Source: BPJO01 sp037189665
GTDB taxonomy: Bacteria; Planctomycetota; Phycisphaerae; Tepidisphaerales; Tepidisphaeraceae
Direction of reading: 5' to 3'
Length of the DNA stretch: 63,427 nt
Assembly: GCA_037189665.1 (NCBI GenBank)
Contig: JBBCIV010000049.1
Coordinates: 1-63,427 of the forward strand
Of the stretch, positions 34,877 through 43,189 are shown piece by piece (the stretch's first letter is position 1; each line of letters starts with the position of its first letter). The notes under the pieces were generated by a model, which saw only the letters and a list, made by a program, of their open reading frames with translations, ran no database searches and was not told where the DNA came from. The position numbers were made by a program, and so were the translations under genes.

Positions 34877-35923
34877 ATGATGGCCAAACCATTGTTCCTG
34901 TTCGCGATCATCGCCGGCTGCCTGGCTTTACCCGTCCAAGCCAAGACGACCATCGGCGACCTTCGCAAGAAGCCCGACGACTGGTTCTCCACCGACGAAG
35001 CCCGACAGTACGTCGATAACATCGTCTCGTGGCAGAACGCAAACGGAGGCTGGTCGAAGGGTTACGATCTGGAAAACCCTCGCGCAGCCGACAGCAAGCT
35101 TAACTGGCGCGGCCAGAGCACGTTCGACAACGGCGCAACGCATACGGAGCTGCGCACGCTCGCCCGGGCGTATCACGCCACACAGCGGCAAGCCTATGCC
35201 GACGCGTTCGGCAAGGGCCTGGCGTTCTTGTTCGAGTCTCAATACCCCAATGGCGGCTGGCCCCAACGATGGCCATCTTCCGAAGACTACGGCCGGGAGA
35301 TTACGTATAACGACAACGCGATGGTCGGCATCATGCGCGTGTTGCTGGACGTCAGCAACGGAAAAGAGCCGTACGCGTTCACCACGTCGGAACAGCGTCA
35401 GAAAGCCAGGGAGGCTTTCGACCGCGGCGTTGATTGCATCCTCAACACGCAGATCAAAGTAAAGGGCCAGCTCGCCGGCTGGTGCCAGCAACACGACGCC
35501 AAAACCCTTGCGCCCATCAAAGCCCGATCCTACGAACTGCCTTCGATCAGCGGCGGCGAGAGCAGCGAAATAGCGATCCTGCTGATGGAAATCGATTCGC
35601 CGAGCGAGCGCATCGTAGCGGCCATCGAAGGCTGCGCGGCGTGGTACAAAAACGCGGTGATCGTCGGCAAGCGAATCGAGAACTTCAAAAACGATGCTGG
35701 CGAGAGCGACAAACGCGTGGTGGACGATCCGGCATCGATCGCATGGGCTCGCTTTTACGATCTCGAAACGGGCAAGCCGTTCTTTAGCGATCGCGCCGGC
35801 GTAAAGTACGACGACTGGACGCACATCGAGCGTGAACGCCGGACCGGCTATGCGTGGTACGGCAACTGGGGCACCAAGGTGGAAAAGGCCTATGCGGAAT
35901 GGAAAACGAAAAATGGCAGGTAG
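34877..35923 (+). CDS. Secreted pectate lyase, family PL10 (copy 2)
   Basis: 348 residues from the first of two adjacent ATGs (34877 and 34880); signal peptide MMAKPLFLFAIIAGCLALPV. PL10 features: WFSTDEARQYVDNIVSWQN, NGGWSKGYD, SQYPNGGWPQRWP, and the C-terminal HIERERRTGYAWYGNWG. Same fold and length as copy 1 but clearly diverged. The frame upstream to 34778 is open but lacks a signal peptide. Overlaps the following pectinesterase gene by 11 bp, so the two are co-translated and act together on methylated pectin. Confidence 0.92.
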   Translation: MMAKPLFLFAIIAGCLALPVQAKTTIGDLRKKPDDWFSTDEARQYVDNIVSWQNANGGWSKGYDLENPRAADSKLNWRGQSTFDNGATHTELRTLARAYHATQRQAYADAFGKGLAFLFESQYPNGGWPQRWPSSEDYGREITYNDNAMVGIMRVLLDVSNGKEPYAFTTSEQRQKAREAFDRGVDCILNTQIKVKGQLAGWCQQHDAKTLAPIKARSYELPSISGGESSEIAILLMEIDSPSERIVAAIEGCAAWYKNAVIVGKRIENFKNDAGESDKRVVDDPASIAWARFYDLETGKPFFSDRAGVKYDDWTHIERERRTGYAWYGNWGTKVEKAYAEWKTKNGR

Positions 35924-36899
35924 CATCACGCACGTTGCGGCGACGGCGATCATGACGACCCTCCTCTGCTCTCTCGCACCGGCGGCCGAGCCGATCGTGG
36001 TGGCGGCAGATGGGTCAGGGCAGTTTACGTCCGTCCAGGCAGCGCTGGATTCGATTCCGAAACCCAACGCCGAACGACGCGTGATTCTAATTAAGCCCGG
36101 CATCTACAAAGAGCTGATCAAGCTGGGAAAAGACCTGCCGCTCATCACCTTCCGCGGCGGAGATGAAGATCCATCAAAGACCGTGCTGACCTACGATCTC
36201 TACGCTTCGCGCAAGGTGGACGGAAAGGAAGTCGGCACGAGCGGGAGCGCCAGCACGCGGATCGACGGCGCAGACTTCATCGCCGAGAACATCACGTTCG
36301 AGAATAGCGCCGGCGAGGTGGGCCAGGCGGTGGCGCTTCGCATCACCGGCGATCGCGGCGTGTACCGCAACTGCCGATTCCTCGGCTGGCAGGACACGCT
36401 GTACCCGAACGGCGGACGGCAGTATTTCGTCGACAGCCACATCGAAGGACGCGTTGATTTCATCTTCGGGCGATCGACGGCGGTATTCGAGCGGTGTGAG
36501 ATCGTCTCCAAGAACGGCGGATACGTCACCGCCGCCAGTACCTCGGCAGACCAAAAATTCGGCTACGTCTTCCTCGACTGTAACCTGATCAGCCCCGACA
36601 AAACGCCCGCCTATCTCGGCAGACCCTGGCGGCCAGACGCGGCGGTGGCGTTCATCCGATGCAAACTCGGCGAACACATCCACCCCGACGGGTGGAACAA
36701 CTGGGGCAAAGTCGAAAACGAGAAAACCGCCCGCTACGTCGAATACGGAAACGCCGGCCCTGGCGCCGATCGTTCGCGACGCGTCGCCTGGTCAAAGATG
36801 CTGACCGACGAGGAAGCGAAGGCATACACCATCCAAAACGTGCTTGGCGGCGACGACCAGTGGGACCCGACGAACAACATCAGGCCCTCCTCGCGATGA
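35913..36899 (+). CDS. Secreted pectin methylesterase (CE8)
   Basis: 328 residues from the ATG at 35913, giving a signal peptide ending LAPAAEP. Right-handed beta-helix with the pectinesterase motifs: YGSGQFTSVQ-like opening (ADGSGQFTSVQ), GWQDTLYPNGGRQYF with catalytic Asp, the second Asp in DFIFGRSTAVFERC, and LGRPWRPDAAV. Removes methyl groups from homogalacturonan so that the neighbouring PL10 lyase can cut. An alternative upstream start overlaps the PL10 gene fully and is unlikely. Convergent with the SRPBCC gene. Confidence 0.93.
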   Translation: MAGSITHVAATAIMTTLLCSLAPAAEPIVVAADGSGQFTSVQAALDSIPKPNAERRVILIKPGIYKELIKLGKDLPLITFRGGDEDPSKTVLTYDLYASRKVDGKEVGTSGSASTRIDGADFIAENITFENSAGEVGQAVALRITGDRGVYRNCRFLGWQDTLYPNGGRQYFVDSHIEGRVDFIFGRSTAVFERCEIVSKNGGYVTAASTSADQKFGYVFLDCNLISPDKTPAYLGRPWRPDAAVAFIRCKLGEHIHPDGWNNWGKVENEKTARYVEYGNAGPGADRSRRVAWSKMLTDEEAKAYTIQNVLGGDDQWDPTNNIRPSSR

Positions 36900-36902
36900 C
36901 CA

Positions 36903-37712
36903 TCACATTGCCGGCGTCGATTCGCCGCTCTCCATGCGGGATTTGAACCGCTTGAGATCGGCTTCGACCTGCTGCGCCGGCTCTTCGCCGAGCAGTTTCG
37001 CCACCATCGCGCCGAGTTGCCCGGCGGGGGGCACATAGTCGAGCACGACGCGCACTTCCGTCGCGCCGTTGTCGGCGGGAAGGAAGCGGACGGAGCCGCT
37101 ATTGTCGACCATCGTTTCGCCCGTGCTTCGCCAAGCGATGAGTCCTCCGGCCTCCTCGTTGATGATTTCGGCATCCCACTCGACGCTTAACCCCAGCGGC
37201 GCCTTGGCCGACCAGCGAGAAGTCTTCTCGCCCGTGACGCGAACTTCTTTCAGGTGCGTCATGATTTGCGGCAGGTTCTCCAGCCTTCGCCAGAACGCGA
37301 ACAGTTCGGCCGCGGATTTGTTGATCGTGACCGACTGCTCGACGTGAATCCCACGATTGAAATAGTTGCTCCCCTCGGCGCTCGGCTCGCCTTCCTCGCG
37401 ACGTCGAGTGTCGATGCCAAGCGCCTCGTACAGCGCGCAGTGCCCCTTCACGCCACGGTAAATCAACGCCCCGCCAATCCCGGCCAATACCACGCCGCGA
37501 AGGCTGATCGGCTTGCTGAGCGCCAGCAGCCCCAGCGCAGCGCCGGCGGCAATCGAAAGATTCCGTTCAACGGAGCCGACGTTCGTCTTCACGCCCTCCT
37601 GCGGGCTCGGTTGGCCGGCGGTGGCGGTGTCATCGGTTAACACGTCTCGCACCGCCTCAGCGGCGGCCCGGAAAACGGGGGGATTGGCAATGGTTTCGTT
37701 CGGGCTGATCAT
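36903..37712 (-). CDS. SRPBCC-domain membrane protein
   Basis: 269 residues from the ATG at 37712, which has a GGAG eight bases upstream; a longer start at 37769 lacks one. N-terminal third is charged. Around residues 50-95 are one or two short hydrophobic segments (LSIAAGAALGLLALS; RGVVLAGIGGALIYRG), DUF2892-like. From about residue 120 a START/SRPBCC-type domain of the coenzyme-Q-binding or cyclase class (SVTINKSAAELFAFWRRLEN; MTHLKEVRVTG; SVEWDAEII). Such proteins bind hydrophobic ligands; role unknown. Only three bases from the convergent pectinesterase. Confidence 0.75.
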   Translation of the reverse strand: MISPNETIANPPVFRAAAEAVRDVLTDDTATAGQPSPQEGVKTNVGSVERNLSIAAGAALGLLALSKPISLRGVVLAGIGGALIYRGVKGHCALYEALGIDTRRREEGEPSAEGSNYFNRGIHVEQSVTINKSAAELFAFWRRLENLPQIMTHLKEVRVTGEKTSRWSAKAPLGLSVEWDAEIINEEAGGLIAWRSTGETMVDNSGSVRFLPADNGATEVRVVLDYVPPAGQLGAMVAKLLGEEPAQQVEADLKRFKSRMESGESTPAM

Positions 37713-37793
37713 GGCAACGCTCCAATCGCGGTTACGCATGATCATTCGCAACGCGTTCGAGCGGGTCACATCGGTGACGACCTGAGCCGCCGA

Positions 37794-39944
37794 TCAGGGA
37801 ATGTTGACCAAGATGTCAACGCCTACCTCGTGCTGGCCAACGATGTCCGTCCCGGTACCACCGTCAAGCACGTCAGCGAAACCATCTTCGAAATCGTCCA
37901 ACGTCACCGACAATGTATCGTTCCCGCCATCGCCAAAGAGGCTGTCGACGCCGTTCGCACCGCTGCCAACGTTATTAAAGCCCTTCTCCACGCGATCGTT
38001 TCCCGGCCCGCCACGTGCAATGTCCGCGCCGCGGCCAGTGAAAACCGTATCGTTCCCCTCTTCCCCGTTTAGCGAGTCGTTATCGCTCTCGCCGTCAAGG
38101 CGGTCATCGCCAGTTCCGCCCATGATGGTGTCATTGCCGCGATTACCGTTGATCGTGTCATTCCCGGCATTGCCTTCGATGTAGTCGTTGCCGCCAAACC
38201 CGAAAATCTGGTCGTCGCCGTCGCCGCCGAAGAGCGCGTCGTTTCCGTCGGTTCCACGAATGGTGTCAGCGCCGCCCATGCCGAACGCGGTAGAACCATT
38301 CGTAAAGAGATCGAACAGATCATCGGCGCTGCCGCCGATGATGCGTTCAACGTCGCTGCCGATCAGGTCGTTCTCGCCGGCAGCGCCATCGTCGGCCACG
38401 TCGTCGTTCGAGAGAAAGAGCGGAACGTTCCGTTCCGAATAGTCGGCCATATCGGAATGAGCGCCGCCGACCAGCGTATCTTTCCCCAGCCCCGGCCGCA
38501 GCGTGTCGTTGCCCGCCCCGCCGACCAGCGAATCGTTTCCGCCAAGGCCCAGCAGAAAATCCTTGCCCGCCAGGCCATACAACACGTTCGGGCCATCGGA
38601 GCCGGTGATCGTGTCGTTGCCCGCCCCGCCCATCACGTTCTCGACGTTGGTCAGCACGCGGTCGAGTTCGCCGGGTTCGCCGTCGTTATCGAGGCCGTCG
38701 AGCGTGACAACGACACCATTCGTTCGCTCCGAATAGTCGGCTAAGTCCGTCCCGTTCCCGCCGTCGAGCAGGTCAGCGCCAAGCCCGCCGCGCAGGGCGT
38801 CGTCGCCGTCGAATCCCATCAGCGTGTCGTTGCCACCACCGCCGATGAGCGTATCGTTTCCGCCGCCGCCGACGATCAGCACCGGCAAGGTGATGCTCGA
38901 ATCAACGCTCACCAGATCGTTCCCGGTAAACGCGTCCACCGAAATTCCCCGGCGGATCTTCGTCTTCAATACGCTGTAAAGATTGCCGTTGACGTTGAAG
39001 ATGACGCGCGTCGCGTTCTGCGTCAGCACGATGGAATCCGCGCCGTTCGTGCCGTTGATGCGAAGCCGCTGCAGGCCCGATTTGGCCGGCAACGCGTTGG
39101 CGTCCGCCGTGCCGGAGATACTGAACGAGAACGTCCCGCCGACCGACGCATCGTTCGTGCTGAACGACAGCACCCCGCCCCGCGTGCCGGCGATGTTGGT
39201 CGCCATTGAAATGGTAAACGACGCCGACGCGCCGCCCGCCAGCGTGGCAGGCAGGCCCGACTTCACGACGAATCCCGCCGGCACGCCGATCGCGCCGAGG
39301 CTCAGCGATCCGCCGCCGGTGTTGCGAACGATAAACGTGCGGTCGTTGTTGATCACGCCGACCGGCACCGTGCCGAAGTTGGTGAAGTCAAAGACGTTCG
39401 GCGTGCTGTCGCCGTCGGCGATCGGCAATCCCGAGCCGCTGACCGAAATCTTCCCGCCGGAAACAACGGTGTGCTTCAGCGTCAGCCGAACGTTGGCCCG
39501 AGTCGCGGTATCGCCACTGGTGGGCGTCACGATGAAGAGATAATCAGCGGCGGACAGCTCCATCTGCGTGGCGGCCGAGCCAAGAGTGGCGATCTTCACA
39601 TCGGCGGCGGACAAAGCGCCATTGCCGTCCTCATCGCGCCAAAGGGCGTACGTCATCGCGAAGGACTGGCCCGTCGGGTTTCCTCCCTCATCAACGAAGC
39701 CCTGCACCGCGTAGTTCAGATCAAGCCGGCCGAAGGCGGCCAGGCGGAAGTCCTGCACGTCGGGGTTGATGCGGGCAATCTTGTTGCCGGTGCCGTCGCC
39801 GGCGTTCTCAATGTCAGGGGTGAGGTTGAATACCTGCGTCGTCCCGCCGACCACGGTGGCAAGCAGCCGGCGTGCCTCGACCGGCTCGCAAACTGGCAAC
39901 GACGCTCCGCGACGCACGACCGCTTTCTTCTCACCGTACAACAT
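37794..39944 (-). CDS. RTX calcium-binding exported protein with LEPR-XLL-like N-terminus
   Basis: 716 residues. N-terminal CEPVEARRLLATV (about 18-30) resembles the LEPR-XLL sorting motif of planctomycetal surface proteins. About residues 186-285 are a choice-of-anchor/ASPM-like beta-sandwich (TNFGTVPVGVINNDRTFIVR; STNDASVGGTFSFSISGTA). From about 300 to the end are many RTX nonapeptides (GGGGNDTLIGGGGNDTL, GGDGDDQIFG, GGTGDDRLDG) that bind calcium. No secretion ATPase is adjacent; instead a TpsB-like Omp85 gene lies 107 bp upstream on the same strand. Predicted cell-surface or secreted adhesin or matrix protein. Confidence 0.85.
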   Translation of the reverse strand: MLYGEKKAVVRRGASLPVCEPVEARRLLATVVGGTTQVFNLTPDIENAGDGTGNKIARINPDVQDFRLAAFGRLDLNYAVQGFVDEGGNPTGQSFAMTYALWRDEDGNGALSAADVKIATLGSAATQMELSAADYLFIVTPTSGDTATRANVRLTLKHTVVSGGKISVSGSGLPIADGDSTPNVFDFTNFGTVPVGVINNDRTFIVRNTGGGSLSLGAIGVPAGFVVKSGLPATLAGGASASFTISMATNIAGTRGGVLSFSTNDASVGGTFSFSISGTADANALPAKSGLQRLRINGTNGADSIVLTQNATRVIFNVNGNLYSVLKTKIRRGISVDAFTGNDLVSVDSSITLPVLIVGGGGNDTLIGGGGNDTLMGFDGDDALRGGLGADLLDGGNGTDLADYSERTNGVVVTLDGLDNDGEPGELDRVLTNVENVMGGAGNDTITGSDGPNVLYGLAGKDFLLGLGGNDSLVGGAGNDTLRPGLGKDTLVGGAHSDMADYSERNVPLFLSNDDVADDGAAGENDLIGSDVERIIGGSADDLFDLFTNGSTAFGMGGADTIRGTDGNDALFGGDGDDQIFGFGGNDYIEGNAGNDTINGNRGNDTIMGGTGDDRLDGESDNDSLNGEEGNDTVFTGRGADIARGGPGNDRVEKGFNNVGSGANGVDSLFGDGGNDTLSVTLDDFEDGFADVLDGGTGTDIVGQHEVGVDILVNIP

Positions 39945-40051
39945 GGCTGAACTCCGCGACCAGTTAGAACAGCACGAGGTCTGGAAGGCAGATACGCGAC
40001 AGGATACGCCCGCGGATGCGAGCGACGCAACGATAATCGCGCAAGACGTCG

Positions 40052-41779
40052 TCAGAAAAGGCGCAACACCATCTGGAAGTGAACGCCGTAATCCTGGAGG
40101 TTGTCGTCCTCGTCGTCGATGTCGTTAAGGGGCAGTCCCCAATAGATTTGCGTGCTGAAATGACGTCCGACGTTCGCGTTCACGCCGACGCCGACCGACC
40201 ATAGAAATTCCGATTCGGGCGCGTTCACGTGGTTGTACGCGTAGCCCACATCGAAGAACGGGATGAGCGTGACGTCGATCTCCTTCGCGGGCTGCTGATA
40301 GAGCGGCACGCGAAGTTCCAGCGATCCTGCCGCGCCGTTGTCGCGAACGCTGGTGTTCTCCCGATAGCCGCGAACCGTATCCACGCCGCCGACGCTGAAC
40401 TGCTCGATCGCGAGCAGCGACTGGTCGGTGAACTGCATGCTCGCGCGTGCCACGCCCTGCACGTTCGACTCGCCCAGCCGGCGGACGTATTGCGCCTGCC
40501 CCAGCCATGCCCAGAACTGCCCGTCGGCCGTCGCGCCGGAGTTGATCGTGGCGTCGAACAGGTCCACGCCGATCGTCAACGTGCTTCGGAGCGCCAGCGC
40601 CTGCTGCGCATCTCGATAAAAGTATTCCTGTCCCAGCCGGATCAGCGTGGCGTTCGATTCGCCGCTCTGCGCCCCGGGCGAGAAGCTGAACGGCTCGCCG
40701 AGCAGTTCGGTGTCGTTCTGCTTGACGTTCAGGCCGGCGAAGATCGCCAGCTCGCTCGACGGCGTGCGATACAGCGGATGGCGAACGGTGATGCCGTAGC
40801 TGTACAGCTCAGACTTGATATCCAGATCGTCGAACGCCGCGTCGATCACCGTGCTGTCGGTCTTCTGAAAGCTGAACGTCAGCGTCGTGTCGGCGGACGT
40901 GATCGGGATCGCGTAATTGAAGAAGATCTCCGGCCACTCCGAAAACGGCGTGCCGCCGTCCAGATTGCCGATGACCGTGAAATCCTTGAACCCGCCGTCC
41001 GTCAACGCCGCCTGAACGTAGAGCCGATCGGAAAAGCCGAGCAGGTTTTCATGGCTCACGAACGCGCTCAATCGCTCCGCGCCGACGCTGGGCGAGCGGT
41101 GGTTGTCGAACACGAACCCGAGTTGAAGCGTCTCGTTCTCCGCCACGCGCACGTCGAGCACGCTTTCGCCGAGGTCGGCGCCGGGGCGAAGCTCGGCGTT
41201 GATCTGCGAGATGTTGGGGTTCTGCCGCAACACCTCCAACTGGTCGCGCAGGCGGTTCAGGTTCAGCGGCTGGACGCCGGCGCGATCGATGCGCGACTTG
41301 AGGTAGGCCTCGTTCAGCCGGTCGTTGCCCTGAATCTTCACGTCGCTCAGCCGGCCTTCGATGATGCGCATCACCACCGCCCCATCGCCGACGGGCTGAT
41401 CGTCGAGCACGGCGCCGGAGTTGATGAATCCCGCGTTGACGTACACCAGCGTCACGGCGACGCGCGCCTGCTCAAGCTGTTCGAGCGTGACGGGTTTGCC
41501 GATCAGGTCGCGAACGCGCCGGGCGTGAGGATCGGGCTGAACGCCGGGGAGGGTCACGTCGAGCGACGCGTCCAGCAGCCGGTCGGCGAGGAAGGCCGTG
41601 TTGCCGATGAAGCGAAGCTGTTTCAGTTCAAACGAAGATTGCGCCGACAACTGCTGCGACGCCGGCTCGTCCGCCAACGATGGAAGCGACGCCTGCGCGC
41701 GGACGAAGCCCGGCGTTCCCAGAACGGCGGCGAGGCAGACCCTGGCGGCCGCGTGTCTTCTTCCCAGTGCCATCGACAT
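40052..41779 (-). CDS. ShlB/FhaC/HecB-type two-partner secretion outer-membrane transporter
   Basis: 575 residues from the ATG at 41779 (ATG at 41773 also possible). Signal peptide ends FVRAQA. Two POTRA-like domains (about 49-120, FELKQLRFIGNTAF; about 127-200, GRLSDVKIQGNDRLNE) are followed by a beta-barrel ending FQMVLRLF with terminal Phe. Omp85/TpsB proteins export large beta-helical TpsA partners. No TpsA with a recognisable TPS domain is visible; the downstream same-strand gene is the RTX/LEPR-XLL protein, which could be a cargo. The ShlB assignment is good; the partner is inference. Confidence 0.85.
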   Translation of the reverse strand: MSMALGRRHAAARVCLAAVLGTPGFVRAQASLPSLADEPASQQLSAQSSFELKQLRFIGNTAFLADRLLDASLDVTLPGVQPDPHARRVRDLIGKPVTLEQLEQARVAVTLVYVNAGFINSGAVLDDQPVGDGAVVMRIIEGRLSDVKIQGNDRLNEAYLKSRIDRAGVQPLNLNRLRDQLEVLRQNPNISQINAELRPGADLGESVLDVRVAENETLQLGFVFDNHRSPSVGAERLSAFVSHENLLGFSDRLYVQAALTDGGFKDFTVIGNLDGGTPFSEWPEIFFNYAIPITSADTTLTFSFQKTDSTVIDAAFDDLDIKSELYSYGITVRHPLYRTPSSELAIFAGLNVKQNDTELLGEPFSFSPGAQSGESNATLIRLGQEYFYRDAQQALALRSTLTIGVDLFDATINSGATADGQFWAWLGQAQYVRRLGESNVQGVARASMQFTDQSLLAIEQFSVGGVDTVRGYRENTSVRDNGAAGSLELRVPLYQQPAKEIDVTLIPFFDVGYAYNHVNAPESEFLWSVGVGVNANVGRHFSTQIYWGLPLNDIDDEDDNLQDYGVHFQMVLRLF

Positions 41780-41893
41780 GTGCTCCCCGGACCCGTCTTA
41801 GGCTATCGAAACCCGCCTGCAAAACCAACGTTAATCATGGGCCGCGCCAAGCGAGCTCGCCCTCGTCGAAGCCGGGCAAGACGCGCAGGACCG

Positions 41894-43189
41894 TCATTTC
41901 AGACGCCGGGCGATGACGACGGTCTGGTCGTCCTTCAGTTCGCCGCCGCCGGACCAGGTTTTGACCATCAGTTGCAGGTGTTCGATCTGCTTCGACGCCG
42001 GCTCGTTCGCCTGCGATCGCAGCGCCGCGCGCACGCGGTCGATGCCGAGGAGCTCGCCAGTGCGGGAGGGAGCTTCGAAAATGCCGTCCGACAGCAGCAC
42101 CAGCGCCCCGCCGGGCGCGAGGTGAAGCGGCTCGATCGGCTCGACGGTCGGGTCGGCCACGACCACCAGCGGCAGGCCGGACGCGTTCATTTCCTGAAGC
42201 GGCGCATCCTCGCTGGGCGAGAACAACAGCGGTCCATGACCGGCGGACGCCATCTCGATCGTGCCGTCGGGCGACAGGTACGCCAGCACCGCCGTGACGA
42301 ACCGCTGCGGGCTGAGGTCTTCGGCCAGGCGACCGTTGACGCGGTTCAGCACGTCCGCGGGCGATTCGTCCGGGCCTGCCAGCGTGCGCACGAGCGACCG
42401 CACCTGCGCCACCACCATCGCCGGCGCCATGCCGTGCCCCGCGGCGTCGGCGACGAGCATCGCCAGCCGCCCGTCGGACAGCTTCCACAGGTCGTAGCAG
42501 TCGCCGCCGGTGACCGATGCCGGAACGCTCCACCCGGCGACGTCGATCGAATCCAGCTGCGGCACTTCCTTGGGCAGCAGTTCGGTCTGCACGATGGCGG
42601 CCAGTTGCATTTCCTTGCGCATCTGGGCCGACTCGATCACCTGCTGGTTCAGCCGGTGCCGCTGCACCGCGACGCCGGCCTGGTCGGCGACGAGTTGCAG
42701 CAGTTCGAGGTCGGTCTGCGTAAACCCGTCGCGGCTATTCAGCGCCTGCACGACGCCGACGGCCTTGTGGTGCAAATCGAGCATCGGCACGGTGAGGATG
42801 TCGCGCGAGCGAAAGCGGGTGAGCGTGTCGGTCTCGCGGTTGAATCGCGGGTCGGCATACGCATCGGGCGTGAGGATCGACTCGGCGGTTTCAAACACGT
42901 GTCCCGCGATGCCCCTGCCGCGCGGCAGGCGAATCTGCGGCGCGCCGATCGCCACCTGCGTCCAGAGTTCGTTGGTCGCCGGATCGTGAAAGTAAACGCT
43001 CGCCCGCTCGCACCGCAGCAGCTTGCACGCGATCTGCGCGGTCTCGGGCAGCAAATGCTCCAGGTCGACCGTCACCGCGAGCGTGCGCGACAGGTCCAGT
43101 AAATGACGGAGTTGCTCAGCGGAAACGGCCATTTGCCCTATTGTGCACGCCGACTGGCCAGAAGGAAATCCATTGACGTTCATCGTCAC
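41894..43189 (-). CDS. GAF-domain SpoIIE-family (PP2C) serine phosphatase
   Basis: 431 residues. The GTG start at 43189 overlaps the upstream stop as GTGA; an ATG at 43183 is possible. GAF domain about 30-175 (CERASVYFHDPATNELW; LDLHHKAVGVVQAL), coiled helix, then a PP2C-like domain about 215-430 (SVTGGDCYDLWKL, LVADAAGHGMAPAM, SDGIFEAPS, KDDQTVVIARR). Aspartates for two metals are present. Such proteins dephosphorylate anti-sigma-factor antagonists or act in partner switching; no STAS or anti-sigma gene is visible nearby. Coupled translationally to the multiheme gene. Confidence 0.85.
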   Translation of the reverse strand: MTMNVNGFPSGQSACTIGQMAVSAEQLRHLLDLSRTLAVTVDLEHLLPETAQIACKLLRCERASVYFHDPATNELWTQVAIGAPQIRLPRGRGIAGHVFETAESILTPDAYADPRFNRETDTLTRFRSRDILTVPMLDLHHKAVGVVQALNSRDGFTQTDLELLQLVADQAGVAVQRHRLNQQVIESAQMRKEMQLAAIVQTELLPKEVPQLDSIDVAGWSVPASVTGGDCYDLWKLSDGRLAMLVADAAGHGMAPAMVVAQVRSLVRTLAGPDESPADVLNRVNGRLAEDLSPQRFVTAVLAYLSPDGTIEMASAGHGPLLFSPSEDAPLQEMNASGLPLVVVADPTVEPIEPLHLAPGGALVLLSDGIFEAPSRTGELLGIDRVRAALRSQANEPASKQIEHLQLMVKTWSGGGELKDDQTVVIARRLK

